A DNA stretch of 20,421 nucleotides from the NCBI GenBank assembly GCA_947372575.1, contig CANBUF010000003.1, positions 1 through 20,421 of the forward strand, given 5' to 3'. Below, one piece after another: positions 7,426 through 17,550 of the stretch (within the stretch, counting starts at the first letter, position 1; each line of letters begins with the position of its first letter). The notes below the pieces were generated by a model, which did not search any database, had not been told where the DNA came from, and saw nothing but the letters and a program-made list of their open reading frames with translations. This DNA is from Alcaligenaceae bacterium (lineage in GTDB: Bacteria > Pseudomonadota > Gammaproteobacteria > Burkholderiales > Burkholderiaceae). Position numbers and translations under genes: made by a program.

Positions 7426-9494
7426 TTGGAACCAAAAATTATGTAGGTGATCGCAACCATCAGACCGATGATCATCGCAAAGGCATAGTGGTAGATGTAA
7501 CCTGTTTGCAGGCGGCGAGTCACCGCTGCAACAACACCCACCAGTTTGGCGGAACCATTCACAAGCAAGCCATCAATCAGACCACGGTCACCCTGTTGCC
7601 AGAGCCCCTGACCCAGGAGACGTGCGCCGCGTGCGATGACTTGTTCGTTAAACCAGTCAAAGAAGTATTTATTTTCCAGGACGTAGTTCAGACCGCTCAG
7701 TTTGCGTTGAATGGCTGCAGGGACTTTCGGATTGATCAGGTAGCAATACCAGGCCACAACTGCGCCAGACACGACGAGCCAGAAGGCGACTGAAGTCAAG
7801 GCATGGATCGCGTAAGCAAACACACCATGCCAGTCATGTTCAAGCTCCTCCATAGCTGGATGCTTGGCTAGAATCACAATGGCGTCCTTGAAGTAGTCAC
7901 CAAACAGCAACGGATCAACAACCAAAGCACCAATAATGACTGAGGGGATCGCCAGCAGCACAAGTGGTAGTGTGACCACCCAGGGTGACTCATGTGGCGT
8001 GCCGCCGTGATGACCATGATCGTCATGTGCTGCATGGTCGGTTGAATCATGCGCATGATCGTGATCATGTGCACACTCGGCAGAATGCGCATGAGCGTCA
8101 TGTCCATGATCGGCATCGACTGCAAAGCGCTCTTTACCGTGGAAGACCAGGAAATACACGCGGAACGAATAGAGTGACGTGACAAACACACCAATCAAGG
8201 TTGCGTAATATGCATAGGTCGAGCCCCAAACGTTGGCGGCACCGGCAGCTTCGATGATGTGTTCTTTGGAGTAAAAACCAGAGAAAAATGGTGTGCCAAC
8301 GAGAGACAAGGTACCGATCAGGAACGTGATCCAGGTAATCGGCATGTATTTGCGCAAGCCACCCATGTTGCGGATATCCTGATCGTGGTGCATACCAATA
8401 ATCACCGAACCCGCACCCAGGAACAACAGCGCTTTAAAGAAAGCATGGGTCATCAGGTGGAAAATAGCGACCGAGTAAGCCGAGGCCCCCAACGCCACTG
8501 TCATGTAACCGAGCTGCGAAAGCGTTGAATAGGCAACGACTCGCTTAATATCAGTCTGGATAATACCGAGGATACCCAGGAACAAGGCACCCGTAGCTCC
8601 AATCACAATGATGAAAGACAACGCGGTATTGGACAATTCAAACAGTGGTGAAAATCTTGCCACCATGAAAATACCGGCAGTCACCATAGTTGCCGCGTGA
8701 ATCAGGGCAGAAATTGGTGTGGGGCCTTCCATCGAGTCTGGCAACCAGGAGTGCAGCGGAACCTGAGCCGACTTACCCATTGCACCAATAAACAAGCAAA
8801 TGCAGGCGACCGTAATGAGCATCCAGCTGGTACCTGGAAGGGTCAAGGTCGCGAGTTTATCTGCTTGATCGAATACCTCACCATAGTGCATGGTACCCGT
8901 ATAAGCAAACAGCAAACCGATTCCAAGAACAAAGCCAAAGTCACCGACGCGGTTCACCAAGAAGGCTTTCATGTTGGCGAAAATGGCAGTAGGTTTTGTG
9001 TACCAGAAACCGATCAGCAGGTATGACACCAGTCCCACAGCTTCCCAGCCAAAAAACAACTGAACCATGTTGTTAGACATGACCAGCATCAGCATAGAGA
9101 AGGTAAACAACGAAATATAGGCAAAGAAACGCTGATAACCAGGGTCCTCCGACATGTAGCCGATGGTATAGATATGCACCATCAGTGACACAGAGGTCAC
9201 GACAACCATCATCAGGGCTGAGAGTGGATCGATCAGAAAACCAATCACCAGTTTGGTCTGTCCGATGATGCTCCAGGTGTAGACCGTACCGTCAAAGGTA
9301 TGACCGTTCAGGACATCTCTGAGCACCATCACCGAACCAATCGCAGAAACTGCGACCAGTGCGATAGTCAGGACATGAGAGCCGCGACGGCTGACCTGGC
9401 GACCGAGAAATCCGGTTCCAAACAGACCAGCAAGGATTGCACCCAGCAAAGGAGCCAGTGCAATGATCAGATATAGAGAAAGTGGGCTAGACAT
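7422..9494 (-). CDS. nuoL: NADH-quinone oxidoreductase subunit L, with a His-rich loop
   Basis: NuoL is the distal antiporter-like proton-channel subunit of complex I. At 690 residues it is longer than the E. coli protein (about 613). Key residues are visible: GWEAVGL (E151) and GKSAQVPLHSWLPDSMEGPTP (K241). The extra length includes a hydrophilic loop at about 460-504 that is very rich in His and Asp (14 His between residues 463 and 501) and lies between transmembrane helices in the C-terminal half. The C-terminal region then continues with the long amphipathic helix and last membrane helix expected for NuoL. The ATG lies 17 nt after the nuoK stop, with a weak GGAA upstream. The stop overlaps the nuoM start. 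Confidence 0.97.
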   Translation of the reverse strand: MSSPLSLYLIIALAPLLGAILAGLFGTGFLGRQVSRRGSHVLTIALVAVSAIGSVMVLRDVLNGHTFDGTVYTWSIIGQTKLVIGFLIDPLSALMMVVVTSVSLMVHIYTIGYMSEDPGYQRFFAYISLFTFSMLMLVMSNNMVQLFFGWEAVGLVSYLLIGFWYTKPTAIFANMKAFLVNRVGDFGFVLGIGLLFAYTGTMHYGEVFDQADKLATLTLPGTSWMLITVACICLFIGAMGKSAQVPLHSWLPDSMEGPTPISALIHAATMVTAGIFMVARFSPLFELSNTALSFIIVIGATGALFLGILGIIQTDIKRVVAYSTLSQLGYMTVALGASAYSVAIFHLMTHAFFKALLFLGAGSVIIGMHHDQDIRNMGGLRKYMPITWITFLIGTLSLVGTPFFSGFYSKEHIIEAAGAANVWGSTYAYYATLIGVFVTSLYSFRVYFLVFHGKERFAVDADHGHDAHAHSAECAHDHDHAHDSTDHAAHDDHGHHGGTPHESPWVVTLPLVLLAIPSVIIGALVVDPLLFGDYFKDAIVILAKHPAMEELEHDWHGVFAYAIHALTSVAFWLVVSGAVVAWYCYLINPKVPAAIQRKLSGLNYVLENKYFFDWFNEQVIARGARLLGQGLWQQGDRGLIDGLLVNGSAKLVGVVAAVTRRLQTGYIYHYAFAMIIGLMVAITYIIFGSK
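7992..8108 (-). repeat. His/Asp-rich low-complexity segment within nuoL
   Basis: This segment encodes NuoL residues 463-501, in which 14 of 39 residues are His, with many Asp and Ala, one Cys (C474) and short HDH, HAH and HGHH units. It stays in frame and is flanked by normal NuoL sequence (GKERF before, HESPWVVTLPLVLL after). The CAT/GAC-type codons make the DNA locally repetitive, rich in atg and gtc on the plus strand. Expansion by slippage is a plausible origin. Metal binding is possible but unproven. Confidence 0.85.
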
Positions 9495-9511
9495 TTTGTT
9501 CTGTGTTCCGA

Positions 9512-9823
9512 TCAGCCCTTAAGGCGGTCAAGTTCATCAACATTGATCGTGCTGAGGTTGCGGAACAGCAGCACTAGAATTGCCAGTCCGATTGCGGACT
9601 CAGCAGCTGCAACCGTCAGGATGAAAAATACAAACACCTGGCCTGCCGCGTCACCAAACCAGGTTGAAAATGCGACGAAGTTCATATTGACGGCCAACAA
9701 CATCAGCTCGATGGACATCAGCAATACGATCAGATTACGGCGATTCAGAAAAATACCGAACACACCAATTGCAAACAATATGGCACCTAGCACGAGGAAG
9801 TGCGGCAGCGTGAGCGTCATCAT
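9512..9823 (-). CDS. nuoK: NADH-quinone oxidoreductase subunit K
   Basis: NuoK is a small three-helix membrane-arm subunit, homologous to MrpC/ND4L, that carries buried glutamates in the proton path. The 103-residue protein has three hydrophobic helices with E39 in [16 protein letters not shown] and E75 in [10 protein letters not shown], matching the two essential family glutamates. The start is a tandem ATG (9823 and 9820). The first overlaps the nuoJ TGA as ATGA. GGAG lies about ten bases upstream of the first ATG and favours it. Size and motifs are standard. Confidence 0.96.
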   Translation of the reverse strand: MMTLTLPHFLVLGAILFAIGVFGIFLNRRNLIVLLMSIELMLLAVNMNFVAFSTWFGDAAGQVFVFFILTVAAAESAIGLAILVLLFRNLSTINVDELDRLKG

Positions 9824-10437
9824 GCTTGATCTCCGGATTTATCATTGACCGCAGCTTGTGACGGCATGTCGATCAGACGGACACGGTCACGAGCACGTAC
9901 ATGGATGGCTGCAGCAGGATCGTTGTACTTCACATCGCGACGCTTACGCATCGTCAGTGAAATAGCGGCAATCATACCGACCAGCAGGACGACCGCTCCG
10001 ACCTCGATTGCAAAAGCATATTCGGTGTACATCACTTCACCGAGCGTGCGAGCGTTGTTGTAGCTGTTACCCATATCGACCGCTGGTCCCACCTGCCCCC
10101 AGCCTGTTGACAGCACAAATGACATTTCCAGCACCATGATCAGACCAACAATAATGCCTAGCGGCAAATAGGTCTTGATTTCGGTACGGAGCTCTTCCAT
10201 TTTGATGTCCAGCATCATCACCACAAACAGGAACAGCACCATCACAGCCCCCACGTAGATGAGGACCAACAACAAAGCAAGAAATTCTGCGCCCAACAGC
10301 ATCCAGATCATGGACGCATTGGCAAAAGCCAGGATCAGATGCAGCACGGCAGTAACAGGACTGGAGGCGGTAATGACGCGAAACGCAGCAATCACAAGAA
10401 CCAGTGCAAGTATGTAAAAGAGAATAGTTGTAAACAT
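9820..10437 (-). CDS. nuoJ: NADH-quinone oxidoreductase subunit J
   Basis: NuoJ is a membrane-arm subunit (ND6 homologue) near the quinone site that undergoes the pi-bulge change in its third helix. The start chosen is the ATG at 10437, giving [14 protein letters not shown] and 205 residues. The frame is open further upstream, but that part runs into nuoI in another frame and is hydrophilic, so it is rejected. Five hydrophobic helices are visible, including [43 protein letters not shown] with the conserved E and Y, followed by a polar, charged tail. The start lies 22 nt after the nuoI stop with a poor Shine-Dalgarno site, and the stop overlaps nuoK. Confidence 0.95.
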   Translation of the reverse strand: MFTTILFYILALVLVIAAFRVITASSPVTAVLHLILAFANASMIWMLLGAEFLALLLVLIYVGAVMVLFLFVVMMLDIKMEELRTEIKTYLPLGIIVGLIMVLEMSFVLSTGWGQVGPAVDMGNSYNNARTLGEVMYTEYAFAIEVGAVVLLVGMIAAISLTMRKRRDVKYNDPAAAIHVRARDRVRLIDMPSQAAVNDKSGDQA

Positions 10438-10459
10438 AATATGTGTTGAGCCCCGATGA

Positions 10460-10948
10460 TCAGCGATAAGGCGCATCGGCTGCGCGATTGCGTGCGATGT
10501 CGTCTTCGTAACGATCACCCACCGCCAACAACATGTCTTTGGTGAAATACAGATCGCCACGCTTTTCGCCGTGGTATTCAAGAATATGCGTTTCAACGAT
10601 CGAGTCGACCGGGCAGCTTTCCTCGCAGAAGCCACAGAAAATACACTTGGTCAGATCGATGTCATAGCGTGTTGTGCGGCGTGAACCGTCCTCGCGCTCT
10701 TCGGACTCAATCGTGATGGCCATCGCTGGACAGACCGCTTCGCACAATTTGCAGGCGATACAACGCTCTTCGCCATTTGGATAGCGCCGTAAAGCATGCA
10801 GCCCTCTAAACCGAGGTGACTGCGGTGTTTTTTCTTGCGGATAGCGCAACGTAATCTTGCGCCTGAAAATATACCTACCGGTCAGCTGCAAGCCCTTGAG
10901 TAACTCGAGGAGCATGAGACTACCGAAAAAATCCTTGATCGCTTGCAT
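10460..10948 (-). CDS. nuoI: NADH-quinone oxidoreductase subunit I (2 x 4Fe-4S)
   Basis: NuoI is the ferredoxin-like subunit of the connecting module and carries centres N6a and N6b that pass electrons towards N2. Two CxxCxxCxxxCP motifs are present: C63, C66, C69, C73 and C102, C105, C108, C112. Each set of four ligates one 4Fe-4S cluster together with the crossed cysteine of the other motif. The ATG at 10948 gives 162 residues, the usual family length, beginning [10 protein letters not shown], and it follows an AAGGCAGG purine stretch. The frame extends upstream to 11032 but that would overlap nuoH, so it is rejected. The gene lies 29 nt after the nuoH stop. Confidence 0.96.
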   Translation of the reverse strand: MQAIKDFFGSLMLLELLKGLQLTGRYIFRRKITLRYPQEKTPQSPRFRGLHALRRYPNGEERCIACKLCEAVCPAMAITIESEEREDGSRRTTRYDIDLTKCIFCGFCEESCPVDSIVETHILEYHGEKRGDLYFTKDMLLAVGDRYEDDIARNRAADAPYR

Positions 10949-10977
10949 AACCTGCCTTTTTTGCCGTCGAGTTGCGG

Positions 10978-12051
10978 TCAGTTCCAGATATTCCAGGGCG
11001 TCTGCATCCAGATCGCCACAACCACCAGCCACACACCTGTGAGCGGAATAAAAATCTTCCAGCCCAAACGCATGATCTGGTCATACCGATACCGCGGAAA
11101 CGTCGCACGGAACCAGATGTACATCGAAACCACCGCGAATGTTTTCAAGCCCAACCACAGCCAACCAGGAATCCAGGTCAGTGGCGCAATATCAAGTGGA
11201 GAAGCCCAACCACCGAGGAACATGATTGATGCCATGCATGACAGGAAAATCATGTTGGCGTATTCGCCCAGGAAAAACAGCGCGAACGCCATGCCTGAGT
11301 ACTCCACCATGTGACCAGCCACAATTTCTGATTCGCCCTCAACCACGTCAAATGGATGACGGTTGGTTTCGGCGACCGTTGAGATCACGTAAATCACAAA
11401 TAATGGCAACAGTGGCAACCAGTTCCAAGACATGAAGGTTAAGCCCTTGTCCGCAAACCAGCCGCGGTTCTGAACAGAGACAATATCCGACATATTCAGA
11501 CTGCCCGACACAAGCAACACTGTCACCAGCACAAAGCTGATCGCCAGTTCGTAAGACAACATCTGGGCCGACGCACGCATGGCTGCAAGCAAGGCATATT
11601 TAGAGTTGGAAGCCCAGCCTGCCACAATCACGCCATAGACACCAATTGAGGTGATTGCCATTACATAAAGTAAACCAGCATTGACATTGGCAAGCACCAG
11701 CTCAGGACCAAAGGGCACAACGGCCCAGGCAGCCAGCGCAGGCATCAGTGTCACAACGGGTGCGAGCACAAACAGAACCTTATTCGCCTGACTCGGAATG
11801 ATGACTTCTTTCGTTAAGAGTTTGACGACATCGGCATAAGGCTGGAGCACACCCCGCCAACCAACCTTTGTTGGGCCAAGACGCTGGTGCATCGAGGCGA
11901 TCAGCTTGCGTTCCCAGAACGTGAGACGTGCCACGGCCAGAATGATTGGAACCGCGATGACGAGAATCTTAACCAGCGTCCAGACTAACAACCAGAGTGA
12001 AGGGCCGAGCAAGTCGGTACCCATGGATTCAAGAACGTTTAGCCACTGCAT
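10978..12051 (-). CDS. nuoH: NADH-quinone oxidoreductase subunit H
   Basis: NuoH (ND1 homologue) is the membrane subunit that forms the quinone entry channel and links the peripheral and membrane arms. In the 357 residues the first family signature is [14 protein letters not shown] followed by [20 protein letters not shown] (47-82). The second is [20 protein letters not shown] with HMVEYSGM (227-254), rich in the conserved charged residues of the so-called E-channel. About eight hydrophobic helices are visible. The ATG overlaps the nuoG stop by one base (TGATG), and GGAG stands about ten bases upstream. Length is typical of proteobacteria. Confidence 0.97.
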   Translation of the reverse strand: MQWLNVLESMGTDLLGPSLWLLVWTLVKILVIAVPIILAVARLTFWERKLIASMHQRLGPTKVGWRGVLQPYADVVKLLTKEVIIPSQANKVLFVLAPVVTLMPALAAWAVVPFGPELVLANVNAGLLYVMAITSIGVYGVIVAGWASNSKYALLAAMRASAQMLSYELAISFVLVTVLLVSGSLNMSDIVSVQNRGWFADKGLTFMSWNWLPLLPLFVIYVISTVAETNRHPFDVVEGESEIVAGHMVEYSGMAFALFFLGEYANMIFLSCMASIMFLGGWASPLDIAPLTWIPGWLWLGLKTFAVVSMYIWFRATFPRYRYDQIMRLGWKIFIPLTGVWLVVVAIWMQTPWNIWN

Positions 12052-14384
12052 CAGGCACGCTCCACGCTAAGTTGACCAAACGCGCTACCGAGCGCTGCGG
12101 TCTGTTCGAATCCTGCTGCCACACGCACAGCACCCGCAGCAAGCGTGTCATCCAATTCTGCAGTCAGCTCAATTTGACCTGTGGCAGATTTGATACGCAC
12201 TTGCATACCTGTTGCGAGGCCAAGATCGGCCATCGTCAAGCCGTGCATACGCGCGACAGGGTGACGTGAAGCCTGCGACCGCTGCAAAGCCTCTGCACGA
12301 CGCACAATCGCATCCGTACGATAGATCGGCACATCTGTCACACGCTGCAAACCGGTCGCGCTCTGTGAAGCCGTATGACCCACCGCAGCTTGAATCTGAT
12401 TCGACAACCGGCCTTCAACACCGCCTGAAAGCACGGAATCACGGACTGACTCGGACGTTTCGTCATCAAAACCAGCAAGGTGCAGAACGTTACCCAATAC
12501 ACGCAAGACTTTCCAGCCTGGGCGCGTCTGAGCATGAGGCGCCACAGTACCTTTAAAACTCTGGGCCAAGCCCTGTGCATTGACGAATGTGCCCGAGGTC
12601 TCGGTAAAGGGCGAGATCGGCAACATGACATTTGCCCAATCCTTGGCCGACGAGGCGTAGGAGGTGAGTGCCACGTTGAATTCTGCAGCCTTGAGTGCAG
12701 CCAGCGCCTGCGCGCCATTATCAGCATCGAGCAATGGCTCGGCATGCAGCACGATATAGGCTTTGAGCGGCGCAGCGAACATTGCTGAAGCAGTCTTGCC
12801 ACCATTGACCGGTGTCGCACCTGCCAGGTAACCACCGACAGTATTTGCACCCGAAGTCAGGAAACCAAGTTTGCCTGCAGCAAGCTGCGCGACAAGCTGA
12901 GCATTCGCGGCAATACGCGAGGCATCCGGCGCATTGACTGCACTGTTACCGAGCAATACTGCAACTTGCGCGCCCGAAGACAGACTTTCAGCGATGGCCT
13001 GTGCGTGGGCATCGGCCTTGAGCCCTGTCAGTGCAGCAGGCACTTCAGCGCCCTTGAGACCAGCGAGTGCCACAGCAACTTGAGCAAGCGTGTCGGCAAT
13101 CATAGCTGGCAACACTGTTGCGCGTGCAGTCAGTTTAAGCAGTGGATCATCACCGTTTGCATCGATGCTCGAGACCTGCGTCCCGTGCTTGGCCGCCTGA
13201 CGCAGACGCTGCGCCATCAACGGATGATCCTTACGCAGGAACGAACCCACTACCAGCACACGATCCAGGGATTCGAGCTCGGCAATCGGCATACCCAACC
13301 ATGGTGCACCACTCAAGGCGGCATCCAGACTTGCATCGGTCTGACGCAACCGGAAATCAATATTTTCAGAACCCAAACCACGCGTCACACGTGCAAGCAA
13401 GGCCAGCTCTTCGAGCGTGGCGAACTCACTTGCCAACGCGCCAATCTGTGCAGCACCCGACTGATCACGCACATCCATCAAGCCATGCGCAACCACTTGC
13501 AACGCATCTGACCAGGTTGCCTCACGCCACTTGCCGTCTTCACCTTTGATCATGGGTGATGCCAGACGGTCTTCAGTCTTGAGGCCTTCATAAGAAAAGC
13601 GATCACGATCGCTGATCCAGCATTCATTAATTTCTTCGTTCTCGAAAGGCACGACACGCATGACCTCTTCGCCTTTGACCTGAACAACCAGGTTGGCACC
13701 CACACTGTCATGCGGTGATACGCTGCGACGGCGAGCGAGTTCCCAGGTGCGTGCGGAGTAACGGAAAGGCTTGGATGTCAAGGCGCCAACAGGACAGATG
13801 TCAATCATATTCCCGGACAATTCCGACTCAACCGAACGGCCAACAAAGGTCGTGATTTCGGAATGTTCACCACGACCAATCATCCCCATTTCCATGATGC
13901 CAGCAACTTCCTGGCCAAAGCGCACGCAACGTGTGCAATGGATGCAACGGGCCATTTCTTCGGCGGAGACAAGTGGTCCCAGTTCTTTGTGGAACACTAC
14001 CCGCTTTTCTTCCTGGTAGCGTGACTCCGAACCACCGTAGCCAACGGCCAGGTCCTGCAACTGACATTCACCGCCCTGATCGCAAATCGGGCAATCGAGG
14101 GGGTGATTGATCAACAGAAATTCCATCACGCTTTTCTGGGCGGCAATTGCACGCTCGGAACAGGTGTGGACCACCATGCCATTGGTTGCAGGTGTCGCGC
14201 AGGCAGGCATTGCCTTCGGAGCCTTTTCGACTTCGACCAGACACATCCTGCAATTGGCTGCGATCGACAGTTTCTTGTGATAACAGAAATGCGGCACATA
14301 CACGCCGAGCTTATGGGCCGCATGCATGACCATGCTGCCCTCTTGCACTTCGACTTTCTTGCCGTCGATGGTTAATTCAACCAT
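12051..14384 (-). CDS. nuoG: NADH-quinone oxidoreductase subunit G (Fe-S), lacking N7 ligands
   Basis: NuoG is the largest peripheral-arm subunit and carries iron-sulfur centres between FMN and the connecting module. In the 777 residues the ligands are: N1b (2Fe-2S) C34, C45, C48, C62; N5 H94, C98, C101, C107; N4 C147, C150, C153, C197. The CxxCxxxC set that binds the optional N7 cluster in E. coli is absent: residues 219-230 read [12 protein letters not shown]. The C-terminal two thirds form the molybdopterin-oxidoreductase-like fold, catalytically inactive in complex I. The ATG has AGGATAAG just upstream. nuoF ends 14 nt before it and nuoH begins at its stop codon. Confidence 0.97.
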   Translation of the reverse strand: MVELTIDGKKVEVQEGSMVMHAAHKLGVYVPHFCYHKKLSIAANCRMCLVEVEKAPKAMPACATPATNGMVVHTCSERAIAAQKSVMEFLLINHPLDCPICDQGGECQLQDLAVGYGGSESRYQEEKRVVFHKELGPLVSAEEMARCIHCTRCVRFGQEVAGIMEMGMIGRGEHSEITTFVGRSVESELSGNMIDICPVGALTSKPFRYSARTWELARRRSVSPHDSVGANLVVQVKGEEVMRVVPFENEEINECWISDRDRFSYEGLKTEDRLASPMIKGEDGKWREATWSDALQVVAHGLMDVRDQSGAAQIGALASEFATLEELALLARVTRGLGSENIDFRLRQTDASLDAALSGAPWLGMPIAELESLDRVLVVGSFLRKDHPLMAQRLRQAAKHGTQVSSIDANGDDPLLKLTARATVLPAMIADTLAQVAVALAGLKGAEVPAALTGLKADAHAQAIAESLSSGAQVAVLLGNSAVNAPDASRIAANAQLVAQLAAGKLGFLTSGANTVGGYLAGATPVNGGKTASAMFAAPLKAYIVLHAEPLLDADNGAQALAALKAAEFNVALTSYASSAKDWANVMLPISPFTETSGTFVNAQGLAQSFKGTVAPHAQTRPGWKVLRVLGNVLHLAGFDDETSESVRDSVLSGGVEGRLSNQIQAAVGHTASQSATGLQRVTDVPIYRTDAIVRRAEALQRSQASRHPVARMHGLTMADLGLATGMQVRIKSATGQIELTAELDDTLAAGAVRVAAGFEQTAALGSAFGQLSVERA

Positions 14385-14398
14385 AACTTATCCTGATC

Positions 14399-15763
14399 TT
14401 AAATATAGGGAGCCACCACACATCGCTTATGCTCGATGTGGTGCGCAAATTCGTCACGGTAGTGCTTGAGGAAACCTCGCACTGGCATCGCCGCCGCGTC
14501 ACCCAGGGCACAAATCGTGCGGCCCATGATGTTGCCTGCAACAGAATCCAGTAAATCGAGGTCTTCGGGGCGACCCTGACCATGTTCAATACGGTTCACC
14601 ATGCGGTAGAGCCAGCCCGTGCCTTCACGGCATGGCGTGCACTGACCACAACTTTCTTCGTAGTAAAAATATGACAGTCGTAACAACGACTTCACCATGC
14701 AACGACTTTCGTCCATCACAATGACTGCACCAGAACCCAGCATCGAGCCGGCTTTGGCGATGGCATCGTAATCCATCGTGGTGTCCATCATGATCTGACC
14801 AGGGATCACTGGCGCACTTGAACCGCCAGGAATCACCGCTTTAATTTTTGCTCCGTTACGCATGCCGCCGGCGAGTTCCAGCAATGTGGAGAACGGTGTA
14901 CCGAGTGGGATTTCATAATTGCCGGGACGCTCGACGTCACCGGTAATTGAAAACAGCTTGGTGCCACCGTTATTGGGCTTGCCGATCTCAAGGTAGGCTG
15001 GACCACCATTACGAATGATCCATGGAACTGCAGCAAATGTTTCGGTATTGTTGATGGTCGTCGGCTTGCCGTAAAGACCAAAGCTTGCCGGGAAAGGCGG
15101 CTTGAAACGCGGCTGGCCTTTTTTACCTTCGAGCGATTCGAGCAGTGCAGTTTCTTCGCCACAGATATACGCGCCAAATCCGTGGAAGGCATGTAACTGA
15201 AAGTTAAACGCAGAACCCAGAATCTTATTGCCCAGAAAGCCGGCCTGACGTGCCTGTTCTAACGCCTGTTCAAAGCGCTCATAGACTTCGAAAATCTCAC
15301 CGTGAATATAGTTGTAGCCGACGTCAATACCCATCGCATAGGCGGCGATGGCCATGCCTTCGATCACGATATGGGGATTAAGTCGCAGAATGTCACGATC
15401 TTTAAATGTACCGGGCTCACCTTCATCAGAATTACAAACGAGGTATTTTTGACCTGGGAAGGTACGTGGCATGAAGGACCACTTGAGACCCGTCGGAAAA
15501 CCTGCACCACCCCGACCACGCAATCCCGAGGCTTTGACTTCGGCGATCACGTCTTCCTGACTCATGCCCTGAGTCAGAATTTTACGCAGGGCTTCATAAC
15601 CACCACGCTTGACGTACTCATCGAGCCCCCAATTGCTGCCATCCAGACCCTGCATGATTTGTGGCGTGATGTGACGCCCATGCAATGCCATGGAGGTTGT
15701 CAGGTCATTGCCTGTTGCATTCAGGCCTTCTGAGAATTTTGCAAGAATTGCGGCGGTACTCAT
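14399..15763 (-). CDS. nuoF: NADH-quinone oxidoreductase subunit F (FMN, NADH-binding)
   Basis: NuoF oxidises NADH through FMN and passes electrons to centre N3. In the 454 residues the NADH/FMN-binding glycine-rich stretch is [10 protein letters not shown] (83-92), followed by [14 protein letters not shown] (111-124). The N3 4Fe-4S ligands are C372, C375 and C378 in [12 protein letters not shown] and C418 in [10 protein letters not shown]. The start at 15763 gives about 24 residues before [11 protein letters not shown]. It is preferred because AAGGAGAGG lies just upstream and the ATG overlaps the nuoE stop as ATGA. The alternative ATG at 15691 is preceded by CCTCC and has no Shine-Dalgarno site. 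Function is certain. Confidence 0.97.
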   Translation of the reverse strand: MSTAAILAKFSEGLNATGNDLTTSMALHGRHITPQIMQGLDGSNWGLDEYVKRGGYEALRKILTQGMSQEDVIAEVKASGLRGRGGAGFPTGLKWSFMPRTFPGQKYLVCNSDEGEPGTFKDRDILRLNPHIVIEGMAIAAYAMGIDVGYNYIHGEIFEVYERFEQALEQARQAGFLGNKILGSAFNFQLHAFHGFGAYICGEETALLESLEGKKGQPRFKPPFPASFGLYGKPTTINNTETFAAVPWIIRNGGPAYLEIGKPNNGGTKLFSITGDVERPGNYEIPLGTPFSTLLELAGGMRNGAKIKAVIPGGSSAPVIPGQIMMDTTMDYDAIAKAGSMLGSGAVIVMDESRCMVKSLLRLSYFYYEESCGQCTPCREGTGWLYRMVNRIEHGQGRPEDLDLLDSVAGNIMGRTICALGDAAAMPVRGFLKHYRDEFAHHIEHKRCVVAPYI

Positions 15764-16260
15764 GCTGCCTCTCCTTTTGCCGCAGCAGAGAGTTCGGCCA
15801 GCATCGCGTCGATCTTTTCAGCCGCCATGTGCACGCACATGTGTTTATTGTTGACAAGCAACACAGGGGAATCACCACAGGCCCCCATGCACTCTCCCTC
15901 GACGAGCGAGAACACGCCATCGGCAGTTGTTTCGCGAAAACCAATGCCGAGCTTTTGTTTCAGATAATCCGCAGTCTTGACGCCATCGCGTAAAGCACAA
16001 GGTAAATTCGTACAGACCGAAATCTTGAATTTACCAATTGGACGTACGTCAAACATGTTGTAAAACGTCGCGTTTTCTTGAACCAGAATCGGAGGCTGAC
16101 CCAAATAGTCAGCGACATCCTGAATGACCTCGGGCGAGACCCAGCCCTTTTCGTCCTGCGCAATCGTGAGAGACGCCATGATGGCAGACTGCTTTTGATC
16201 TGCCGGATATTTGGCAATCTCGCGATCGATTAACTTGTAGGCCTGTTCAGAGAGCAGCAT
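15760..16260 (-). CDS. nuoE: NADH-quinone oxidoreductase subunit E (2Fe-2S)
   Basis: NuoE is the thioredoxin-like 24-kDa subunit that carries the 2Fe-2S centre N1a next to the FMN of NuoF. The 166-residue protein has the four ligands C83 and C88 (VCTNLPC) and C124 and C128 (GECMGAC). The N-terminal helical part (1-75) contains the family pattern [19 protein letters not shown] [20 protein letters not shown]. The short Ala/Glu-rich C-terminus ends at the overlap with nuoF. The ATG lies 31 nt after the nuoD stop with only a weak GGAT upstream. Confidence 0.96.
   Translation of the reverse strand: MLLSEQAYKLIDREIAKYPADQKQSAIMASLTIAQDEKGWVSPEVIQDVADYLGQPPILVQENATFYNMFDVRPIGKFKISVCTNLPCALRDGVKTADYLKQKLGIGFRETTADGVFSLVEGECMGACGDSPVLLVNNKHMCVHMAAEKIDAMLAELSAAAKGEAA
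15769..15777 (-). promoter_or_regulatory. Strong ribosome binding site deciding the nuoF start
   Basis: On the minus strand AAGGAGAGG lies inside the end of nuoE, a few bases before the ATG at 15763. It is the best Shine-Dalgarno match in the operon and supports the longer NuoF N-terminus over the internal ATG at 15691. Confidence 0.8.
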
Positions 16261-16291
16261 GATTTAAATCCGGTAGAACGTTTGGATGTAA

Positions 16292-17548
16292 TTAGCGATC
16301 AATTTCGCCGAAAACAATATCTTGGGTACCGATGATCGTGACAGCATCGGCAATCATATGTCCACGCGACATTTCGTCGAGTGCCTGCAAGTGCGCAAAG
16401 CCTGGCGCACGAATCTTCAGACGGTATGGTTTGTTTGCACCGTCAGAGACGATGTAAATACCGAACTCGCCTTTAGGGTGCTCAACCGCAGCATAGGCCT
16501 CACCAGCTGGCACGCTGAAACCTTCAGTGAAGAGTTTGAAATGATGAATCAACTCTTCCATGTTGGTCTTCATACCAGCACGTTTTGGTGGAGAGACCTT
16601 GTGGTTGTCAATCATCACAGGGCCCGGATTATTACGCAGCCACTGCACGCACTGGCGAATGATGCGATTACTTTCACGCATTTCAGCCACACGTACGAGA
16701 TAACGGTCATAACAATCACCGTTCACACCAACTGGAATATCGAATTGCAGGCGATCGTATACGGCGTATGGCTGGGTCTTGCGCAGATCCCAGGCAACGC
16801 CTGAGCCACGCAGCATCGGCCCTGAAAATCCAAGCGCCATCGCACGTTCCGGGCTAACGACACCGATACCAACAAGTCGTTGTTTCCAGATACGGTTATC
16901 AGTCAATAGTGTTTCGTATTCGTCCACCGCATTCGGAAAACGATTGGTAAAGTCCTCGATGAAATCCAGCAACGAACCCGAACGGGCATCATTCATTGCC
17001 TTGAGCTCTTTGGCTGAACGATACTGACTGGATTTACCATACTGAGGCATGCTGTCTGGCAAATCGCGGTACACACCACCTGGGCGGTAATACGCAGCAT
17101 GCAGACGCGCACCTGAGACTGCTTCGTAGCAATCCATCAGGTCTTCGCGGTCGCGAAACGCGTACAAAAAGATCGCCATCGCACCCACATCCAGACCATG
17201 TGTGCCGATCTGTAGCAAGTGATTTAAGAGACGCGTAATTTCGTCGAACATCACACGGATGTATTGCGCACGCACGGGTGGTGCCACGCCCATCAGTTTT
17301 TCGATAGCCTGAACATAGCCGTGCTCGTTACACATCATCGACACGTAGTCGAGGCGATCCATGTAAGGCAAGGCCTGCAGGTAAGTACGCTGTTCAGCGA
17401 GCTTTTCGGTCCCCCGGTGCAACAAACCAATATGGGGATCCGCGCGCTGGATCACTTCACCATCCAACTCAAGCACCAGACGTAACACGCCGTGCGCCGC
17501 TGGGTGCTGGGGACCAAAGTTCAGTGTGTAGTTTTTAATTTCAGCCAT
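16292..17548 (-). CDS. nuoD: NADH-quinone oxidoreductase subunit D
   Basis: NuoD is the 49-kDa connecting-module subunit that, with NuoB and NuoH, builds the quinone-binding cavity. It descends from the large subunit of NiFe hydrogenases but lacks the metal site. The 418-residue protein shows [21 protein letters not shown] at the N-terminus, [18 protein letters not shown], and the C-terminal signature [12 protein letters not shown]. It is separate from NuoC, two bases after the nuoC stop, whereas E. coli has a fused NuoCD. Length is usual for betaproteobacteria. The start gives [16 protein letters not shown], typical of the family. Confidence 0.97.
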   Translation of the reverse strand: MAEIKNYTLNFGPQHPAAHGVLRLVLELDGEVIQRADPHIGLLHRGTEKLAEQRTYLQALPYMDRLDYVSMMCNEHGYVQAIEKLMGVAPPVRAQYIRVMFDEITRLLNHLLQIGTHGLDVGAMAIFLYAFRDREDLMDCYEAVSGARLHAAYYRPGGVYRDLPDSMPQYGKSSQYRSAKELKAMNDARSGSLLDFIEDFTNRFPNAVDEYETLLTDNRIWKQRLVGIGVVSPERAMALGFSGPMLRGSGVAWDLRKTQPYAVYDRLQFDIPVGVNGDCYDRYLVRVAEMRESNRIIRQCVQWLRNNPGPVMIDNHKVSPPKRAGMKTNMEELIHHFKLFTEGFSVPAGEAYAAVEHPKGEFGIYIVSDGANKPYRLKIRAPGFAHLQALDEMSRGHMIADAVTIIGTQDIVFGEIDR

Positions 17549-17550
17549 GA

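Noticed and set aside
7992..8108. His-rich stretch as a separate small metal-binding protein gene or a frameshift scar
   Set aside because: It is continuous and in frame with NuoL on both sides, and has no start codon or ribosome binding site of its own.
10438..10635. N-terminal extension of nuoJ
   Set aside because: The added residues are hydrophilic, overlap nuoI in another frame, and are not found in the NuoJ family. The ATG at 10437 gives the normal start.
10949..11032. N-terminal extension of nuoI
   Set aside because: It would overlap the end of nuoH, and the ATG at 10948 gives the standard 162-residue protein.
12966..13511. Long open frame on the plus strand opposite nuoG (181 codons), and similar ones at 15302-15733 and 16322-16804
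   Set aside because: Each lies fully within a certain nuo gene, has shadow-like composition and no ribosome binding site or recognisable domain.
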